From assembly GCA_018644725.1 (NCBI GenBank), contig JABGPZ010000039.1, positions 5,207 through 46,647 on the forward strand: 41,441 nt of DNA. Reading direction: 5' to 3'. The translations under genes and the position numbers were made by a program. Of this stretch, positions 16,435 to 24,890 are shown piece by piece; positions within the stretch are counted from its first letter, which is position 1; each line of letters opens with the position of its first letter. The notes below the pieces were generated by a model. The model searched no databases and was not told the DNA's origin. It saw only the letters and a program-made list of their open reading frames with translations. This DNA comes from Phycisphaerales bacterium. GTDB taxonomy: Bacteria > Planctomycetota > Phycisphaerae > SM23-33.

Positions 16435-17284
16435 ATTGGGAGGCCGAAGTGCGGAAAAAGGTGTCCAGCGCGGGGAGATAAACGTCGATGGACTGGAGAT
16501 AGCCGCCGTTGTGTGGGCCGGAAATTTCGCAGAACGTTTTGGGCCCGCGCGCGGCTTCGAATAGCCGTTGCCCCATCGAGAAGGGAATCATTTCGTCCTC
16601 GGGGGAGTGGACTACCAGCAGCGGGCATTTCACTTGGCCGATGCGGTCGATGGAGGGGTAGCGGATGTAGAGCAAATGCCGCAGGCCGGGTAGCCACCAG
16701 TACATGTTCGAGGCCATGTCGCCGGTGGAGGTAAATGCCGATTCGACGATCAGCCCGCCTGCGTCGGGGTGGTGTGTGGCGAGTTCGATGCCCACGGCCG
16801 CGCCGAGGCTCCGCCCGAAAAGAACAATTTGCGACGGGGCGCACTGTTTGGTCTCTACGAGATAGTTCCACGCCGCCTGGGCGTCGAGATAGGTTGCGGT
16901 TTCGCCGGGCGAGCCGCCCGACTGGCCATAGCCGTGATAATCGACGATGAAAACGGTATGCCCCAAGCCGTTGAGCATGCGGATGGTTTCGATGCGGTCG
17001 GAAATGTTGCCTGCGTTGCCGTGGAAAACCAGCACGGTTTGCGTTGCGCCCTCGGCCGGGATGTACCAGCCGTGGATTTTCACGCCGTCGGCGCAGAGTA
17101 GTGTGACATCGTCATAGTCCAGCCCCATCGCATCGCGGGGAGAGATTTCGAGGGTGGCGCGGGGGTGATAGATCAGCCGGCTTTGGCAGCCCGCGAGGAT
17201 CGCGACAAACACCAGCACGCCGATCCCGACAGCATAGAACATGGAGCGCACCTTTCGCAAAATGAATTGGAGTCGTGGTTTCAT
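16433..17284 (-). CDS. Membrane-attached alpha/beta hydrolase (Bem46/ABHD13-like)
   Basis: The 283-residue protein has an N-terminal basic region and hydrophobic segment (about residues 15-32) ending in ILAGC, a possible lipobox, then an alpha/beta-hydrolase fold. HGNAGN near residue 88 gives the oxyanion-hole strand; the nucleophile Ser is in FGRSLGAA, the acid in HSPEDEMIPF and the His in GPHNGGY. These features match extracytoplasmic Bem46-like serine esterases/hydrolases; the substrate is unknown. I place the start at 17284 because a promoter (TTGCTT, 17 bp, TACACT) ends 7 nt before that ATG and the start gives a positively charged n-region. A second ATG at 17242 has an AAGGTG before it and is the alternative. 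Confidence 0.8.
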   Translation of the reverse strand: MKPRLQFILRKVRSMFYAVGIGVLVFVAILAGCQSRLIYHPRATLEISPRDAMGLDYDDVTLLCADGVKIHGWYIPAEGATQTVLVFHGNAGNISDRIETIRMLNGLGHTVFIVDYHGYGQSGGSPGETATYLDAQAAWNYLVETKQCAPSQIVLFGRSLGAAVGIELATHHPDAGGLIVESAFTSTGDMASNMYWWLPGLRHLLYIRYPSIDRIGQVKCPLLVVHSPEDEMIPFSMGQRLFEAARGPKTFCEISGPHNGGYLQSIDVYLPALDTFFRTSASQ

Positions 17285-17291
17285 CCTGTCG

Positions 17292-17320
17292 AGTGTAAAT
17301 CCGCGCGGGAAAAAAAGCAA
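17292..17320 (-). promoter_or_regulatory. Hydrolase promoter, near-leaderless geometry
   Basis: On the minus strand TTGCTT (17315-17320), 17-bp spacer and TACACT (17292-17297) lie 7 nt before the ATG at 17284. Confidence 0.5.
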
Positions 17321-17397
17321 CGGGGGTGATGAAAAACGTTGCCGTTGGTCGATAAAAAAGCAGACAACTCACTTTCTCTATTGCCACGGAGGGCACG

Positions 17398-18360
17398 ATG
17401 CAATATCGCTATACATGGATGTTTCTGCTGTTTTCAACCGTCATCGTTGGGTGCAACGATCCGGCGGGGTATTTGTCCGACCCGGCCGATTATATCAAGC
17501 CGACAATCGCGGTGATCCGCTTCGACAATCGCGCGAGCGTTCAGACCCAATGGTCGCTCGGCGACGGGTTCCAGTCAGTTCTCGTGGATCGCCTTGTGGA
17601 CTCGGAGCGCTTTGTTGTTCTCGAGCGACCAGAGCTTGGCGCGATCGTCAGCGAACAACAGCTTCAGGCTTCGGGCCTTACGCGCACCCAGCGGCAGGCG
17701 AAATTGCGCAATCTCAAAAACGCGCAGTACCTCGTCAAGGGCAGCATTACCGAGTTCAGCGTGACCCAGGGCGGCAGCGCGTATGCCAATTGGAATGACT
17801 GGTGGCGGATGCTGGGCGTGGGCGCGAGCGGCTCGGCCGAGAAGGCCATCGTCGGCGTGACGCTCAATGTCGTGGATGTCGAGAGCGGCGAGATCGTCGA
17901 TTCGGCCGCGCTCGAGGGCAGTGCCTATGCCACCGCATTCAGTGCGCAGGTCGATTACAAGAAGATCAATTTTGGCGGGACCGCGTTCTATCGTACGCCG
18001 ATGGGGCGGGCGGTGAAAGACGTGCTCGAGGACGGCGTGAAGCATGTGGTGCGCGTGATTGCGTCCCAGCCATGGCGGCCGAAAATCGCGACGCTTGAAC
18101 CCGACGGCACGGTGCTGATCAATGGTGGAACCAACCGCAAGCTGACCCCCGGCATGTTGTTCGAGGTGTATCAACTCGGCGACCCGATTATGGATCCCGA
18201 CACGGGCGACATTCTCGGCCGACGTGCGCGGACCGTTCTTGCCACCGTCGAGATCATCGACGTCCAGCCGAAATTCGCCGGCGCGAAACTCCTCACCGGC
18301 AAACAATCCCTCCTCGAAGAAGGCCAGCTTTGTAGCCCCTACAAACCCGTTAAAAAATAA
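17398..18360 (+). CDS. CsgG/HfaB-like outer-membrane lipoprotein
   Basis: The 320-residue protein has a lipoprotein signal peptide (TVIVG before Cys19), then a CsgG-type domain at about residues 35-225: PTIAVIRFDNRAS, GDGFQSVLVDRLVDSERFVVLERPELGAIVSEQQLQ and AQYLVKGSITEFS are the family hallmarks. CsgG forms the outer-membrane channel that secretes curli subunits, and HfaB anchors holdfast; many environmental bacteria have CsgG-domain lipoproteins with no curli genes, as here. Residues about 230-320 form an extra C-terminal region (PDGTVLINGGTNRKLTPGMLFEVYQLG...) resembling the small beta domains often fused to CsgG-like proteins. GGAGG lies 6 nt before the ATG. A role in envelope secretion or stress is inferred only. 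Confidence 0.85.
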   Translation: MQYRYTWMFLLFSTVIVGCNDPAGYLSDPADYIKPTIAVIRFDNRASVQTQWSLGDGFQSVLVDRLVDSERFVVLERPELGAIVSEQQLQASGLTRTQRQAKLRNLKNAQYLVKGSITEFSVTQGGSAYANWNDWWRMLGVGASGSAEKAIVGVTLNVVDVESGEIVDSAALEGSAYATAFSAQVDYKKINFGGTAFYRTPMGRAVKDVLEDGVKHVVRVIASQPWRPKIATLEPDGTVLINGGTNRKLTPGMLFEVYQLGDPIMDPDTGDILGRRARTVLATVEIIDVQPKFAGAKLLTGKQSLLEEGQLCSPYKPVKK

Positions 18361-18397
18361 TCCGCCGCAGCCAGGCTGTGAGCACTATCCATAAAAG

Positions 18398-18432
18398 AAC
18401 CCTCGACGGGAGTACTCCTGCCGAGGGTTTTC
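18398..18432. terminator. Terminator between the CsgG-like gene and purH
   Basis: Arms AACCCTCG / CGAGGGTT enclose a further inner pairing (GGAGTACTCC) and are followed by TTTT. It probably serves both convergent genes. Confidence 0.75.
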
Positions 18433-18474
18433 TATGTCTTCTGTCGCAGGGGCGCGGCATGCTGCGCCCTTGTT

Positions 18475-20106
18475 TTAGTGATTGAAGTGGCGGGTGCGGG
18501 TGAAGATCATCGTCAGGCCGAGCTTGTTGGCATAGTCGATGACGTCCTGGTCTTTCTTCGCGCCGCCGGGTTGGATGACGGCCGTCGCGCCCGCGTCCTT
18601 GGCCCAGTCGAGCGAGTCGGGGAACGGGAAAAACGCGTCGCTCGCCAGCACGCAGCCGGCCGTGTCGGCGTTGTCTTGCGCGCCGCCATAGCAACCCGCG
18701 AGTTTGCCCGCGAGGAACGCGGAATTCACGCGTGACATTTGTCCCGCGCCCGCGCCCAGCAGCGTTTCGTCCTTGGCCAGCACAATCGCGTTGGACTTGA
18801 CGTGCTTGCAGCACAGCCACGCAAATTTCAGATCGCGCAGCTCGGCCTCGCTCGGCTGACGCTCGGAGACCACGTCCCAGTCGTCGGTGTTCAGGCCGAC
18901 GAGGTCGCGGTTTTGCACGAGCATTCCGCCGACGATGTATTTCTGGGCGAATTCGGCATTGCGCGCGCCAGCGAGGTCGCCGGTTTCCAGCAGCCGGACG
19001 TTCGGGCCCCAGCCCTTGCGCGCCTGGATGATCTCGACCGCGCCGTCGTCGAAGCTCGGGGCGACGACGATTTCCGCGAAATAGCCACCCGCGCCGCGGT
19101 CCTTGCCCCAGCGCGCATAGGTCTCGACGATGGCTGACGCGAGTTCGCACGTCACCGGGCGGTTGACTGCGACAATGCCGCCCATCGCCGCGTTGACGTC
19201 GCCAAAGTAGGCCTTGCGATAGGCCTCGACGAGGTCGGTGTCGATGGCGCAGCCGGCGGGGTTGGCGTGTTTGATGATCGCGACGGCGGGTTCGGGGAAC
19301 TCTTTGACGAGTTCAAGCGCGCCGTTGGCGTCGAAGTAGTTGTTGTAGGAAATTTCGCGCCCGCCGAGGAGTTTCGCGCTGCCGATGCAGCCTTCGTTGG
19401 CGGCTTGGGACGAGGCATAGAACGCGGCGGATTGGTGCGGGTTTTCGCCATAGCGCAGCTCGGCCTGTTTCTGATAGCTGAAGCTGATGCGCTCGGGGAA
19501 GGTCTCGCCCATTTCGCCGGCGAGGTAGGTGCTGATGGCGGTGTCATAGGCGGCCGTCAGCGAAAAGGCCTGACGCGCAAATTTCTGCCGCAGCGCAAAG
19601 CTGGTGTGGCCGTCGGTCGCGGCCATCTCGCCCAGCAGCTCGTCGTACTGGCACGGGTCGGTGACGACGGTGACATAGCGGTGGTTCTTCGCCGCGCCGC
19701 GCACCATGGTCGGCCCGCCGATGTCGATCATCTCGACGGCTTCGGCGAGTTGCGCATCGGGCTTGGCGATCACGTCTTCGAACGGATAGAGCGAGACGCA
19801 GACGATGTCGAGCAGCTCGAGGTCATACTTCTCGATGTCGGCTTGGTGGTCGGCATCGTCGCGCGTGGCGAGGATCGCGCCGTGGACCTTGGGGTGAAGC
19901 GTGACGACGCGATGGCCGAGCATCTCCGGGAAGCCGGTCCACTCTTGGACATAGCGCACGGGAATGCCCGCGGCTTCGATCACCTTGGCCGTGCCGCCGG
20001 AGGAAATGAGCTCGACGCCTTGGGCGTGGAGTTTGCGGGCGAAGTCTTCAATGCCGGTTTTGTCGAACACGCTCAGCAGCGCGCGACGAACTTTGACCTG
20101 GTCCAT
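18475..20106 (-). CDS. purH: Bifunctional AICAR formyltransferase / IMP cyclohydrolase
   Basis: The 543-residue enzyme catalyses the last two steps of de novo purine synthesis: formylation of AICAR by 10-formyl-THF, and ring closure to IMP. The IMP cyclohydrolase domain (about 1-200) begins RRALLSVFDKTGIEDFARKL and includes GTAKVIEAAGIPV and the DIGGPTMVRGAAKN motif. The transformylase domain (about 205-543) has RYGENPHQ, the catalytic KHANPAGCA and the C-terminal FPFPDSLDWA...GGAKKDQDVID...RHFNH. Length is as expected for the family. GGAG lies 7 nt before the ATG. It is the last gene of the leftward cluster, 82 bp after proB, and may be co-transcribed with proB and the aroK-like gene. Confidence 0.96.
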   Translation of the reverse strand: MDQVKVRRALLSVFDKTGIEDFARKLHAQGVELISSGGTAKVIEAAGIPVRYVQEWTGFPEMLGHRVVTLHPKVHGAILATRDDADHQADIEKYDLELLDIVCVSLYPFEDVIAKPDAQLAEAVEMIDIGGPTMVRGAAKNHRYVTVVTDPCQYDELLGEMAATDGHTSFALRQKFARQAFSLTAAYDTAISTYLAGEMGETFPERISFSYQKQAELRYGENPHQSAAFYASSQAANEGCIGSAKLLGGREISYNNYFDANGALELVKEFPEPAVAIIKHANPAGCAIDTDLVEAYRKAYFGDVNAAMGGIVAVNRPVTCELASAIVETYARWGKDRGAGGYFAEIVVAPSFDDGAVEIIQARKGWGPNVRLLETGDLAGARNAEFAQKYIVGGMLVQNRDLVGLNTDDWDVVSERQPSEAELRDLKFAWLCCKHVKSNAIVLAKDETLLGAGAGQMSRVNSAFLAGKLAGCYGGAQDNADTAGCVLASDAFFPFPDSLDWAKDAGATAVIQPGGAKKDQDVIDYANKLGLTMIFTRTRHFNH

Positions 20107-20188
20107 GTGGGTTTCTCCAATGGGAAGGGGTGTGTTTTGTGAGGCGGAGCGCTATTGTACGGATTTCGCGCCCATCGGTCAAATCGGG

Positions 20189-21304
20189 CTAGACCAGTAC
20201 AAGGTTGTCGCGGTGGATGACTTCGTCGTAGGGGCTTTCGCCGAGGATGGCTTCGATGGCGTCGGAGCGCTGGCCTTGGATTTTTGCGAGATCGCCAGCC
20301 GAGTAGTTCGTCAACCCGCGCGCGATTTCTGCGCCGGAGGAATCTTGCACGCGCACGACATCGCCTTCGGAAAAGTCGCCTTCTGCGCTGGTGACACCAA
20401 TCGCGAGCAGGCTTTTTCCGTCGTTCAGCAGAGCGTGTGCGGCGCCGGCGTCGACGAGGAGTGTGCCGGCCGGTTCGCTGGGCCCAGCCAGCCAGCGTCG
20501 GCGGCTGGAGAGTTTTCGCTCGGCCGGGACAAACACCGTGCCGAGGGGCTCGCCGTCGAGCAGGCGCGGAAGGATGCGCGGTTCGCGAGCGTTGGCGATG
20601 ACGGCAATTCCGCCCGCACGAATCGTCAGGCGCGCGGCTTGGAGCTTGGTGCCCATGCCGCCCGAGCCGAGTGCGGACTTGCTGTTTTCCACGAGCGCCA
20701 TTGTCTCGTCGTTGACCTCTTCGATCACGTCGAGCGGGCGGCCATTGTCGAGCACGGCATCGACCGTCGTGAGCAACACCAGCGCATCGGCCGAGAGCAT
20801 TGCCGCGACGTGCGCGGCGATCAAATCGTTGTCGCCGCAGCGCAATTCATAGACGGCCGTCGCGTCATTTTCGTTGATGATCGGCAGCACGCCCAGGCGG
20901 TGGAGCGACAGCAGCGTATTGCGAATGTTGAGGAAGCGTTCGCGCAGGGGGAAGTCTTCGGCCGTGACGAGCACCTGCCCGATATGCAGCCCTGCCGGCG
21001 ATAGGCGCTGGCCGAAATCCTGCATCAGGACGCGCTGGCCAACGGCGGCGGTGGCTTGGAGGGTGGGCACGTCTTTGGGGCGCGTTGCGAGGCCCAGCTC
21101 GGCCATCCCTGCGCCGACCGCGCCCGAGGCGACGAGCGTGACCTGGACATCGCGTTCGCGCAATTCCAGTAGCTGGCTGCAGAGCGATTCGACGGCCGCT
21201 TCGTCCAGCCGACCCTCCGCGTCGCACAGCGCGTTCGTGCCGACCTTGACCACGAGCGATTTCACTGCGGGCAGGACGTGTTGTCGTAAGTGTGTAGCTG
21301 TCAT
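20189..21304 (-). CDS. proB: Glutamate 5-kinase
   Basis: The 371-residue enzyme phosphorylates glutamate to gamma-glutamyl phosphate, the first step of proline synthesis. The amino-acid kinase domain (about 12-260) contains SLVVKVGTNAL, LVASGAVGAGM, INENDATAV and GTGGMGTK-like GSGGMGTKLQAA. A PUA domain follows at about 278-360 (GTLLVDAGAAHALLNDGKSLL... and GLTNYSAGDLAKIQG). The start ATG overlaps the stop of the upstream kinase gene by ATGA, so the two are translationally coupled. Confidence 0.95.
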   Translation of the reverse strand: MTATHLRQHVLPAVKSLVVKVGTNALCDAEGRLDEAAVESLCSQLLELRERDVQVTLVASGAVGAGMAELGLATRPKDVPTLQATAAVGQRVLMQDFGQRLSPAGLHIGQVLVTAEDFPLRERFLNIRNTLLSLHRLGVLPIINENDATAVYELRCGDNDLIAAHVAAMLSADALVLLTTVDAVLDNGRPLDVIEEVNDETMALVENSKSALGSGGMGTKLQAARLTIRAGGIAVIANAREPRILPRLLDGEPLGTVFVPAERKLSSRRRWLAGPSEPAGTLLVDAGAAHALLNDGKSLLAIGVTSAEGDFSEGDVVRVQDSSGAEIARGLTNYSAGDLAKIQGQRSDAIEAILGESPYDEVIHRDNLVLV

Positions 21305-21819
21305 GCCGTCTCCGTGACCGCGGCGACGCGTTCGGAAATTTCGGCGACGGTTTCTTCCACGGTTTTGCCGGTGTTCGTCACCGTCACGTCCGCGTATTGT
21401 TCATACAAAGGGAGGCGCTGGGCGTAGAGTTCGTCAAGGCCCATTCCCGGCTGAACGGCCACGCCGCGTTCGGCCATGTTCCCCAGCCGGCGCTTCAGCT
21501 CGTCGAGTTCGGTTTCGAGATAGACCATCACGCCGCCTTGGCCAAGGTGCGCCATCGCCTCGGGCGAATAGATCACGCTGCCGCCCGTGGCGACGACCGT
21601 GGCAATTGGCGACAGGCCGAGGAGCGTCGTCTTTTCAATCGCCAAAAACGCGTCCATCCCGCCGGTGTCGAGAAGGGTTTGCAGCAGCTGGCCCTGCTGG
21701 GCCTGGATCACCACGTCGGTGTCGAGAAAGTTCAGTCCCATCGCCTTGGCAAGCAAAATCCCCGCAGAGCTTTTGCCGGAGCCAGGCATTCCAATCAAAA
21801 TGACATTTTGTTTTCGCAT
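21301..21819 (-). CDS. Shikimate-kinase-like small-molecule kinase
   Basis: This 172-residue P-loop kinase has a Walker A motif GMPGSGKSS at residues 10-18, the acidic pair in LDTDVVIQ and the ATGGSVI glycine motif, the layout of shikimate kinase. The lid and C-terminal RLPLYEQYADVTV segment also fit. However, the Arg normally found in the FR..E (or FLRIE) motif that holds the shikimate carboxylate is absent here (DAFLAIEK), and the GGG loop reads GGS. It is therefore either a divergent AroK or a kinase for another hydroxyl substrate. GAGGA lies just upstream of the ATG. It is co-transcribed with proB by a 4-nt overlap, with no other aromatic-pathway gene nearby. Confidence 0.75.
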   Translation of the reverse strand: MRKQNVILIGMPGSGKSSAGILLAKAMGLNFLDTDVVIQAQQGQLLQTLLDTGGMDAFLAIEKTTLLGLSPIATVVATGGSVIYSPEAMAHLGQGGVMVYLETELDELKRRLGNMAERGVAVQPGMGLDELYAQRLPLYEQYADVTVTNTGKTVEETVAEISERVAAVTETA

Positions 21820-22007
21820 TGTTCCTCACAGTGTATCGGATTTTGTTCAGCGAGGCCACCTTGTACTTGAAAGAACGATAAAATTCAGCGGACGGGGGAT
21901 GGTTGCGGGTCTACAAAAAAGGACCGCGCGGAGTCCCTTCTCTCCTAACGCGGCCTCTAACGCGCACGAGGCGCGAATGTGTTTTTCTATGTTCTACTCT
22001 CGCCGGC

Positions 22008-22463
22008 CTACCGGAAGAGACCTTTTTCGCAGGCGACGACGAACCCTTCGGCCTGTTGCTTGAGTTCTTGCCATTGGTCGCGGATTTCCTCGGCTTCGAA
22101 CGGATAGACCACGCCATCGTTGAGCATGGCCGCCGACATCGAATCCAGCAGCGACGAGAATCCCTGGATCATTTCCTGGGTGCGGGCGATGTAGTTTTCG
22201 GGCATGTGGTCGGCGTCGGGCGTGAAATCTTCGACGAAGGTTCCCCCGGCCTGGCGACAGATCCAATCGATCATGGCGCGATTTTTTGTGCAGTCCCACA
22301 GCGCCTTGACGCGATCGAGGGGGTTGCGCGTGCCGCTGTCGTCCTCGGCGAGCGCGGGCGCACACCACTTGTAAACGAGCGAGGCCGAAAGGCCCAAGTC
22401 GGCGGCGGTGCGCTTGACGCCCGCCTCCTGCACGGCGGTGGCGAGTATTTTATGCGATTCCAT
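22008..22463 (-). CDS. CII-like helix-turn-helix regulatory protein
   Basis: The 151-residue protein begins with a short helix-turn-helix (HKILATAVQEAGVKRTAADLGLSASLVYKW, residues 4-33), like phage CII/Cro-type regulators. A helical region (about 50-145) follows, with VKALWDCTKNRAMIDWICRQAGGTFVED, a pattern seen in the phage regulatory CII-like family. AAAGGAGA lies 5 nt before the ATG. No other phage gene is present, so it may be a domesticated regulator or a remnant. Its target is unknown. A promoter candidate lies at 22512-22540. Confidence 0.7.
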   Translation of the reverse strand: MESHKILATAVQEAGVKRTAADLGLSASLVYKWCAPALAEDDSGTRNPLDRVKALWDCTKNRAMIDWICRQAGGTFVEDFTPDADHMPENYIARTQEMIQGFSSLLDSMSAAMLNDGVVYPFEAEEIRDQWQELKQQAEGFVVACEKGLFR

Positions 22464-22511
22464 TCGTGTCTCCTTTCAAGTCGAAAGAGGTCCAACTCCT
22501 TTGACAGGTAG

Positions 22512-22540
22512 AGCATAGGGGGTCGTGGAACAAATGTCAG
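22512..22540 (-). promoter_or_regulatory. Promoter candidate of the CII-like gene
   Basis: On the minus strand CTGACA (22535-22540), 17-bp spacer, TATGCT (22512-22517), giving a leader of about 42 nt with its own Shine-Dalgarno sequence. Confidence 0.45.
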
Positions 22541-22696
22541 TTATAATTTCAGGGAATTTTTGTACTCATTAGTAGTTGGCAGGGGAAAAAAGTCTTTCTT
22601 GCAGGAAAATTGAAAGACACAACCCCGTGAAACGTTGTACAATAGACGACTCGATACAACAAAAAGCGAATTGAACCCCATCCCAAGGAGAATTTG

Positions 22697-24262
22697 ATGA
22701 AACGCGCACTCTGTTTGATGCTCTTGCTGACGTTGCTGGTGCCGCTGGCATTGGCTGTCCCCAAAACCAAAACCAAGGCCAAAGGCAAAGCCAAGGCCAA
22801 GACGGCTAAGGTCGTCGCGCCCGCAAATCCGGCCTATCCCGAAGAAAAACTGGGATTGAAACTCGGGCTGCAATGTTATACCGCCAAGAAGATGACCCTC
22901 GTGGAAACGATGGATCTTGCCCAGCGCATTGGCATGAAGCACCTCGAGCTGTACTCGAAGCAAAAAGTCTGCAAAGACAAGTCGTGGATCACCGCGCCGG
23001 GCATGAGCAAAGAGGCGATCGCGTTTATCCGCGCCGAGTTGAAAAAGCGCGGGCTGTCCGTGATCGGCTATGGCGTGATCAACACGGCAGACAAAAAGAC
23101 TCTTGCCAAGGCATTCGCCACGGCCAAGGCCCTCGGCTGCGACACCGTCGTCGTCGAAGGCGACGCGAAGGTCATGGGCTATGTCGACGCGCTGTGCACA
23201 AAAAACAAGATGCGGGCCGCGATCCACAACCACCCCAAGCCCAGCCGCTATTGGGATCCGAAGTACGCCATCAAGCAGACCAAAAAGAATATTGGCCTTT
23301 GCGGTGACATCGGCCACTGGACGCGCAGCGGCGTGGACCCGATCTCTGGCATCATGATCGGCCAGCCCCACAGCTTGCATGAAATTCACTTCGGCGACCT
23401 CGACAAGCACTTCACCGACAAAGACTGCCGCCAGGGCAAGGACGTGATCTGGGGCACGGGCAAAATGGACATCGCCAACGTCATCCGCACGCTGCACGAC
23501 AAGGGTGTCTACACGAATATCGTTATGGAATATGAAGCAGGCTGGAAAGAATCGGACCTGAAGACCTCGGTCGAGAACTTCCGCAAGATCTGTGAAGAGG
23601 AATATGCAAGCGTACCCAAGGTCGTCACGCCCGGGCCGCTCAAAGACGCCCCGGCCCCCGAAGGCGCAACCGTGCTCTTTGACGGAACGGAAAAAACGTA
23701 TCACGCGAATTGGGTCAAGGCCGATCGCAAGAACTCCAAGGCGCACTGGAAACTCGTTGACGGCGTGCTCGTGATGCAACGCGGTGGCTATATTCAGACG
23801 AAGCAAACCTTCGAAAGCTGCCAGCTTCACCTCGAATTCTGCACCCCTAAGCCCGCCAAGGGCGATGGCCAGCATCGCGGCAATTCCGGCGTGTTCTTCG
23901 GCAACTACGAAACCCAGGTCCTCGACAACTACAAAAACTACACCTATCCCCAAGGCCAATGCGCGTCGATCTACAAGCAGTCGCGCCCGCTGGCCAACGC
24001 CTGCCGCCCGCCCGGCGAGTGGCAAAGCTACGACATTACCTACACCGCGCCCGTGTTCGACGAGGACGGCAAGTGCACCACCCCCGCGACGCTGACGGTG
24101 ATCCACAACGGCATCCTTGTGCAAGACAAGACCGAGCTCAAGGGCCCGACCGAGTTTCGCGGCATCCCGAGCTATAAAGCCCACGGCCCGCTGCCGCTGC
24201 GCCTCCAGGACCACGGCAACCCCGTGCGCTACCGCAACATTTGGATCAAGCCGATCAAGTAA
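22697..24262 (+). CDS. Secreted fusion: xylose-isomerase-like TIM barrel plus DUF1080 (3-keto-disaccharide hydrolase) domain
   Basis: The 521-residue precursor has a Sec signal peptide (MKRALCLMLLLTLLVPLALA) and a Lys/Ala/Thr linker. Next comes an AP-endonuclease-2/xylose-isomerase-like barrel (about 55-300: LGLQCYTAKKMTLVETMDLAQRIGMKHLEL, HNHPKPSRYWD, DIGHWTRSGVDP, EIHFGD, metal-binding His/Asp/Glu). Residues about 315-521 form a DUF1080 concanavalin-like domain (ATVLFDGTE..NW, HWKLVDGVLVMQRGGYIQTKQTFESCQLHLEF, NSGVFF, LRLQDHGNPVRYRNIWIKP). These two families frequently occur together in Planctomycetota and Verrucomicrobiota, and both act on sugars or keto-sugars; the fusion suggests sequential steps on one substrate. 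AAGGAG lies 6 nt before the ATG. Confidence 0.88.
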   Translation: MKRALCLMLLLTLLVPLALAVPKTKTKAKGKAKAKTAKVVAPANPAYPEEKLGLKLGLQCYTAKKMTLVETMDLAQRIGMKHLELYSKQKVCKDKSWITAPGMSKEAIAFIRAELKKRGLSVIGYGVINTADKKTLAKAFATAKALGCDTVVVEGDAKVMGYVDALCTKNKMRAAIHNHPKPSRYWDPKYAIKQTKKNIGLCGDIGHWTRSGVDPISGIMIGQPHSLHEIHFGDLDKHFTDKDCRQGKDVIWGTGKMDIANVIRTLHDKGVYTNIVMEYEAGWKESDLKTSVENFRKICEEEYASVPKVVTPGPLKDAPAPEGATVLFDGTEKTYHANWVKADRKNSKAHWKLVDGVLVMQRGGYIQTKQTFESCQLHLEFCTPKPAKGDGQHRGNSGVFFGNYETQVLDNYKNYTYPQGQCASIYKQSRPLANACRPPGEWQSYDITYTAPVFDEDGKCTTPATLTVIHNGILVQDKTELKGPTEFRGIPSYKAHGPLPLRLQDHGNPVRYRNIWIKPIK

Positions 24263-24304
24263 CCGCGGCCACCGTTCGCAACAGAACGAAAAAGTACGCA
24301 AAAG

Positions 24305-24343
24305 AAAACCGCCGAGTGGAACCATTCCGCCCGGCGGTTTTTT
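24305..24343. terminator. Terminator hairpin, copy 1 of a near-identical pair flanking the toxin-antitoxin genes
   Basis: Outer arms ACCGCCG / CGGCGGT and inner arms GTGGAA / TTCCGC form a long hairpin with A- and T-runs on either side. It ends the TIM/DUF1080 transcript and, on the other strand, the toxin transcript. It matches 24893-24931 with one mismatch in 39 positions. Confidence 0.85.
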
Positions 24344-24348
24344 GTCAA

Positions 24349-24603
24349 TCAGTTCCGATATACATCTTTGCGATGCTGAATGCGAAGCACCAAAACAGCA
24401 GTATCCAGAATTACATAAATTACGCGATAGTTGCCAGCGCGCAATTTTCGCATGCCAGCAAATTTGCCAGAGAGAACGGGAAATCGATCTGGGTGTTCTA
24501 CCAGTTCAGCATCCACCTTATCAAAAATCTGTGCGACATCCTTCTTTGGGAAGCGCTTACAATCTTTGGCCACAGAGCTTTTGTAGGTAATTTTAAATCC
24601 CAA
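24349..24603 (-). CDS. RelE/ParE-family toxin
   Basis: The 84-residue protein has the RelE fold pattern: an N-terminal YKSSVAKDCKRFPKKDVAQIFDKV helix pair, then a C-terminal sheet MRKLRAGNYRVIYVI...VLVLRIQHRKDVYR. Basic residues and the terminal HRKDVYR match mRNA-interferase toxins of the RelE group (ribosome-dependent mRNA cleavage); a gyrase-poisoning ParE cannot be excluded by eye. It overlaps the antitoxin gene by 11 bp and is translated second, the usual antitoxin-then-toxin order. Its own start region lies inside the antitoxin gene. Confidence 0.88.
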   Translation of the reverse strand: MGFKITYKSSVAKDCKRFPKKDVAQIFDKVDAELVEHPDRFPVLSGKFAGMRKLRAGNYRVIYVILDTAVLVLRIQHRKDVYRN

Positions 24604-24811
24604 GGGAAGCTCTCATGTCATCACTGGAAACGACGGGGTCGCTCGTGTCTCGCAGGCGGTCTAGTGCAATTTGGAGATCCGCGGCGTTTTCAAGATAGGC
24701 TTCGATCGCTTTTTGGATCACAAAAGACCGCGACCGCTCGGTTTCCTTGGCCACGCGGCCAAGTTCTTCTGCAACACCGTTGGGCAATCGAACTGAAATG
24801 GCTGTGCTCAT
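24593..24811 (-). CDS. Ribbon-helix-helix antitoxin
   Basis: The 72-residue protein has an N-terminal ribbon-helix-helix DNA-binding domain (TAISVRLPNGVAEELGRVAKETERSRSFVIQKAIEAYLE, residues 3-41), the CopG/RelB type. Its C-terminal part (about 45-72) would wrap the toxin. AAGGAGG is placed 8 nt before the ATG. It should repress its own promoter through the palindrome at 24834-24853. Confidence 0.88.
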   Translation of the reverse strand: MSTAISVRLPNGVAEELGRVAKETERSRSFVIQKAIEAYLENAADLQIALDRLRDTSDPVVSSDDMRASLGI

Positions 24812-24833
24812 AGTGGGCCTCCTTCTTTCTGTA

Positions 24834-24866
24834 TTACAGTGTATACACAGTAAACAAAGTAGTCAA
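24834..24866 (-). promoter_or_regulatory. Toxin-antitoxin promoter and operator
   Basis: On the minus strand TTGACT (24861-24866), 17-bp spacer, TACACT (24838-24843). A 20-bp palindrome at 24834-24853 (core GTGTATACAC, outer arms TTAC/GTAA) covers the -10. This is the expected position for ribbon-helix-helix autorepression. Confidence 0.75.
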
Positions 24867-24890
24867 GCGTAATTTTCTTTCCAGATAGAG

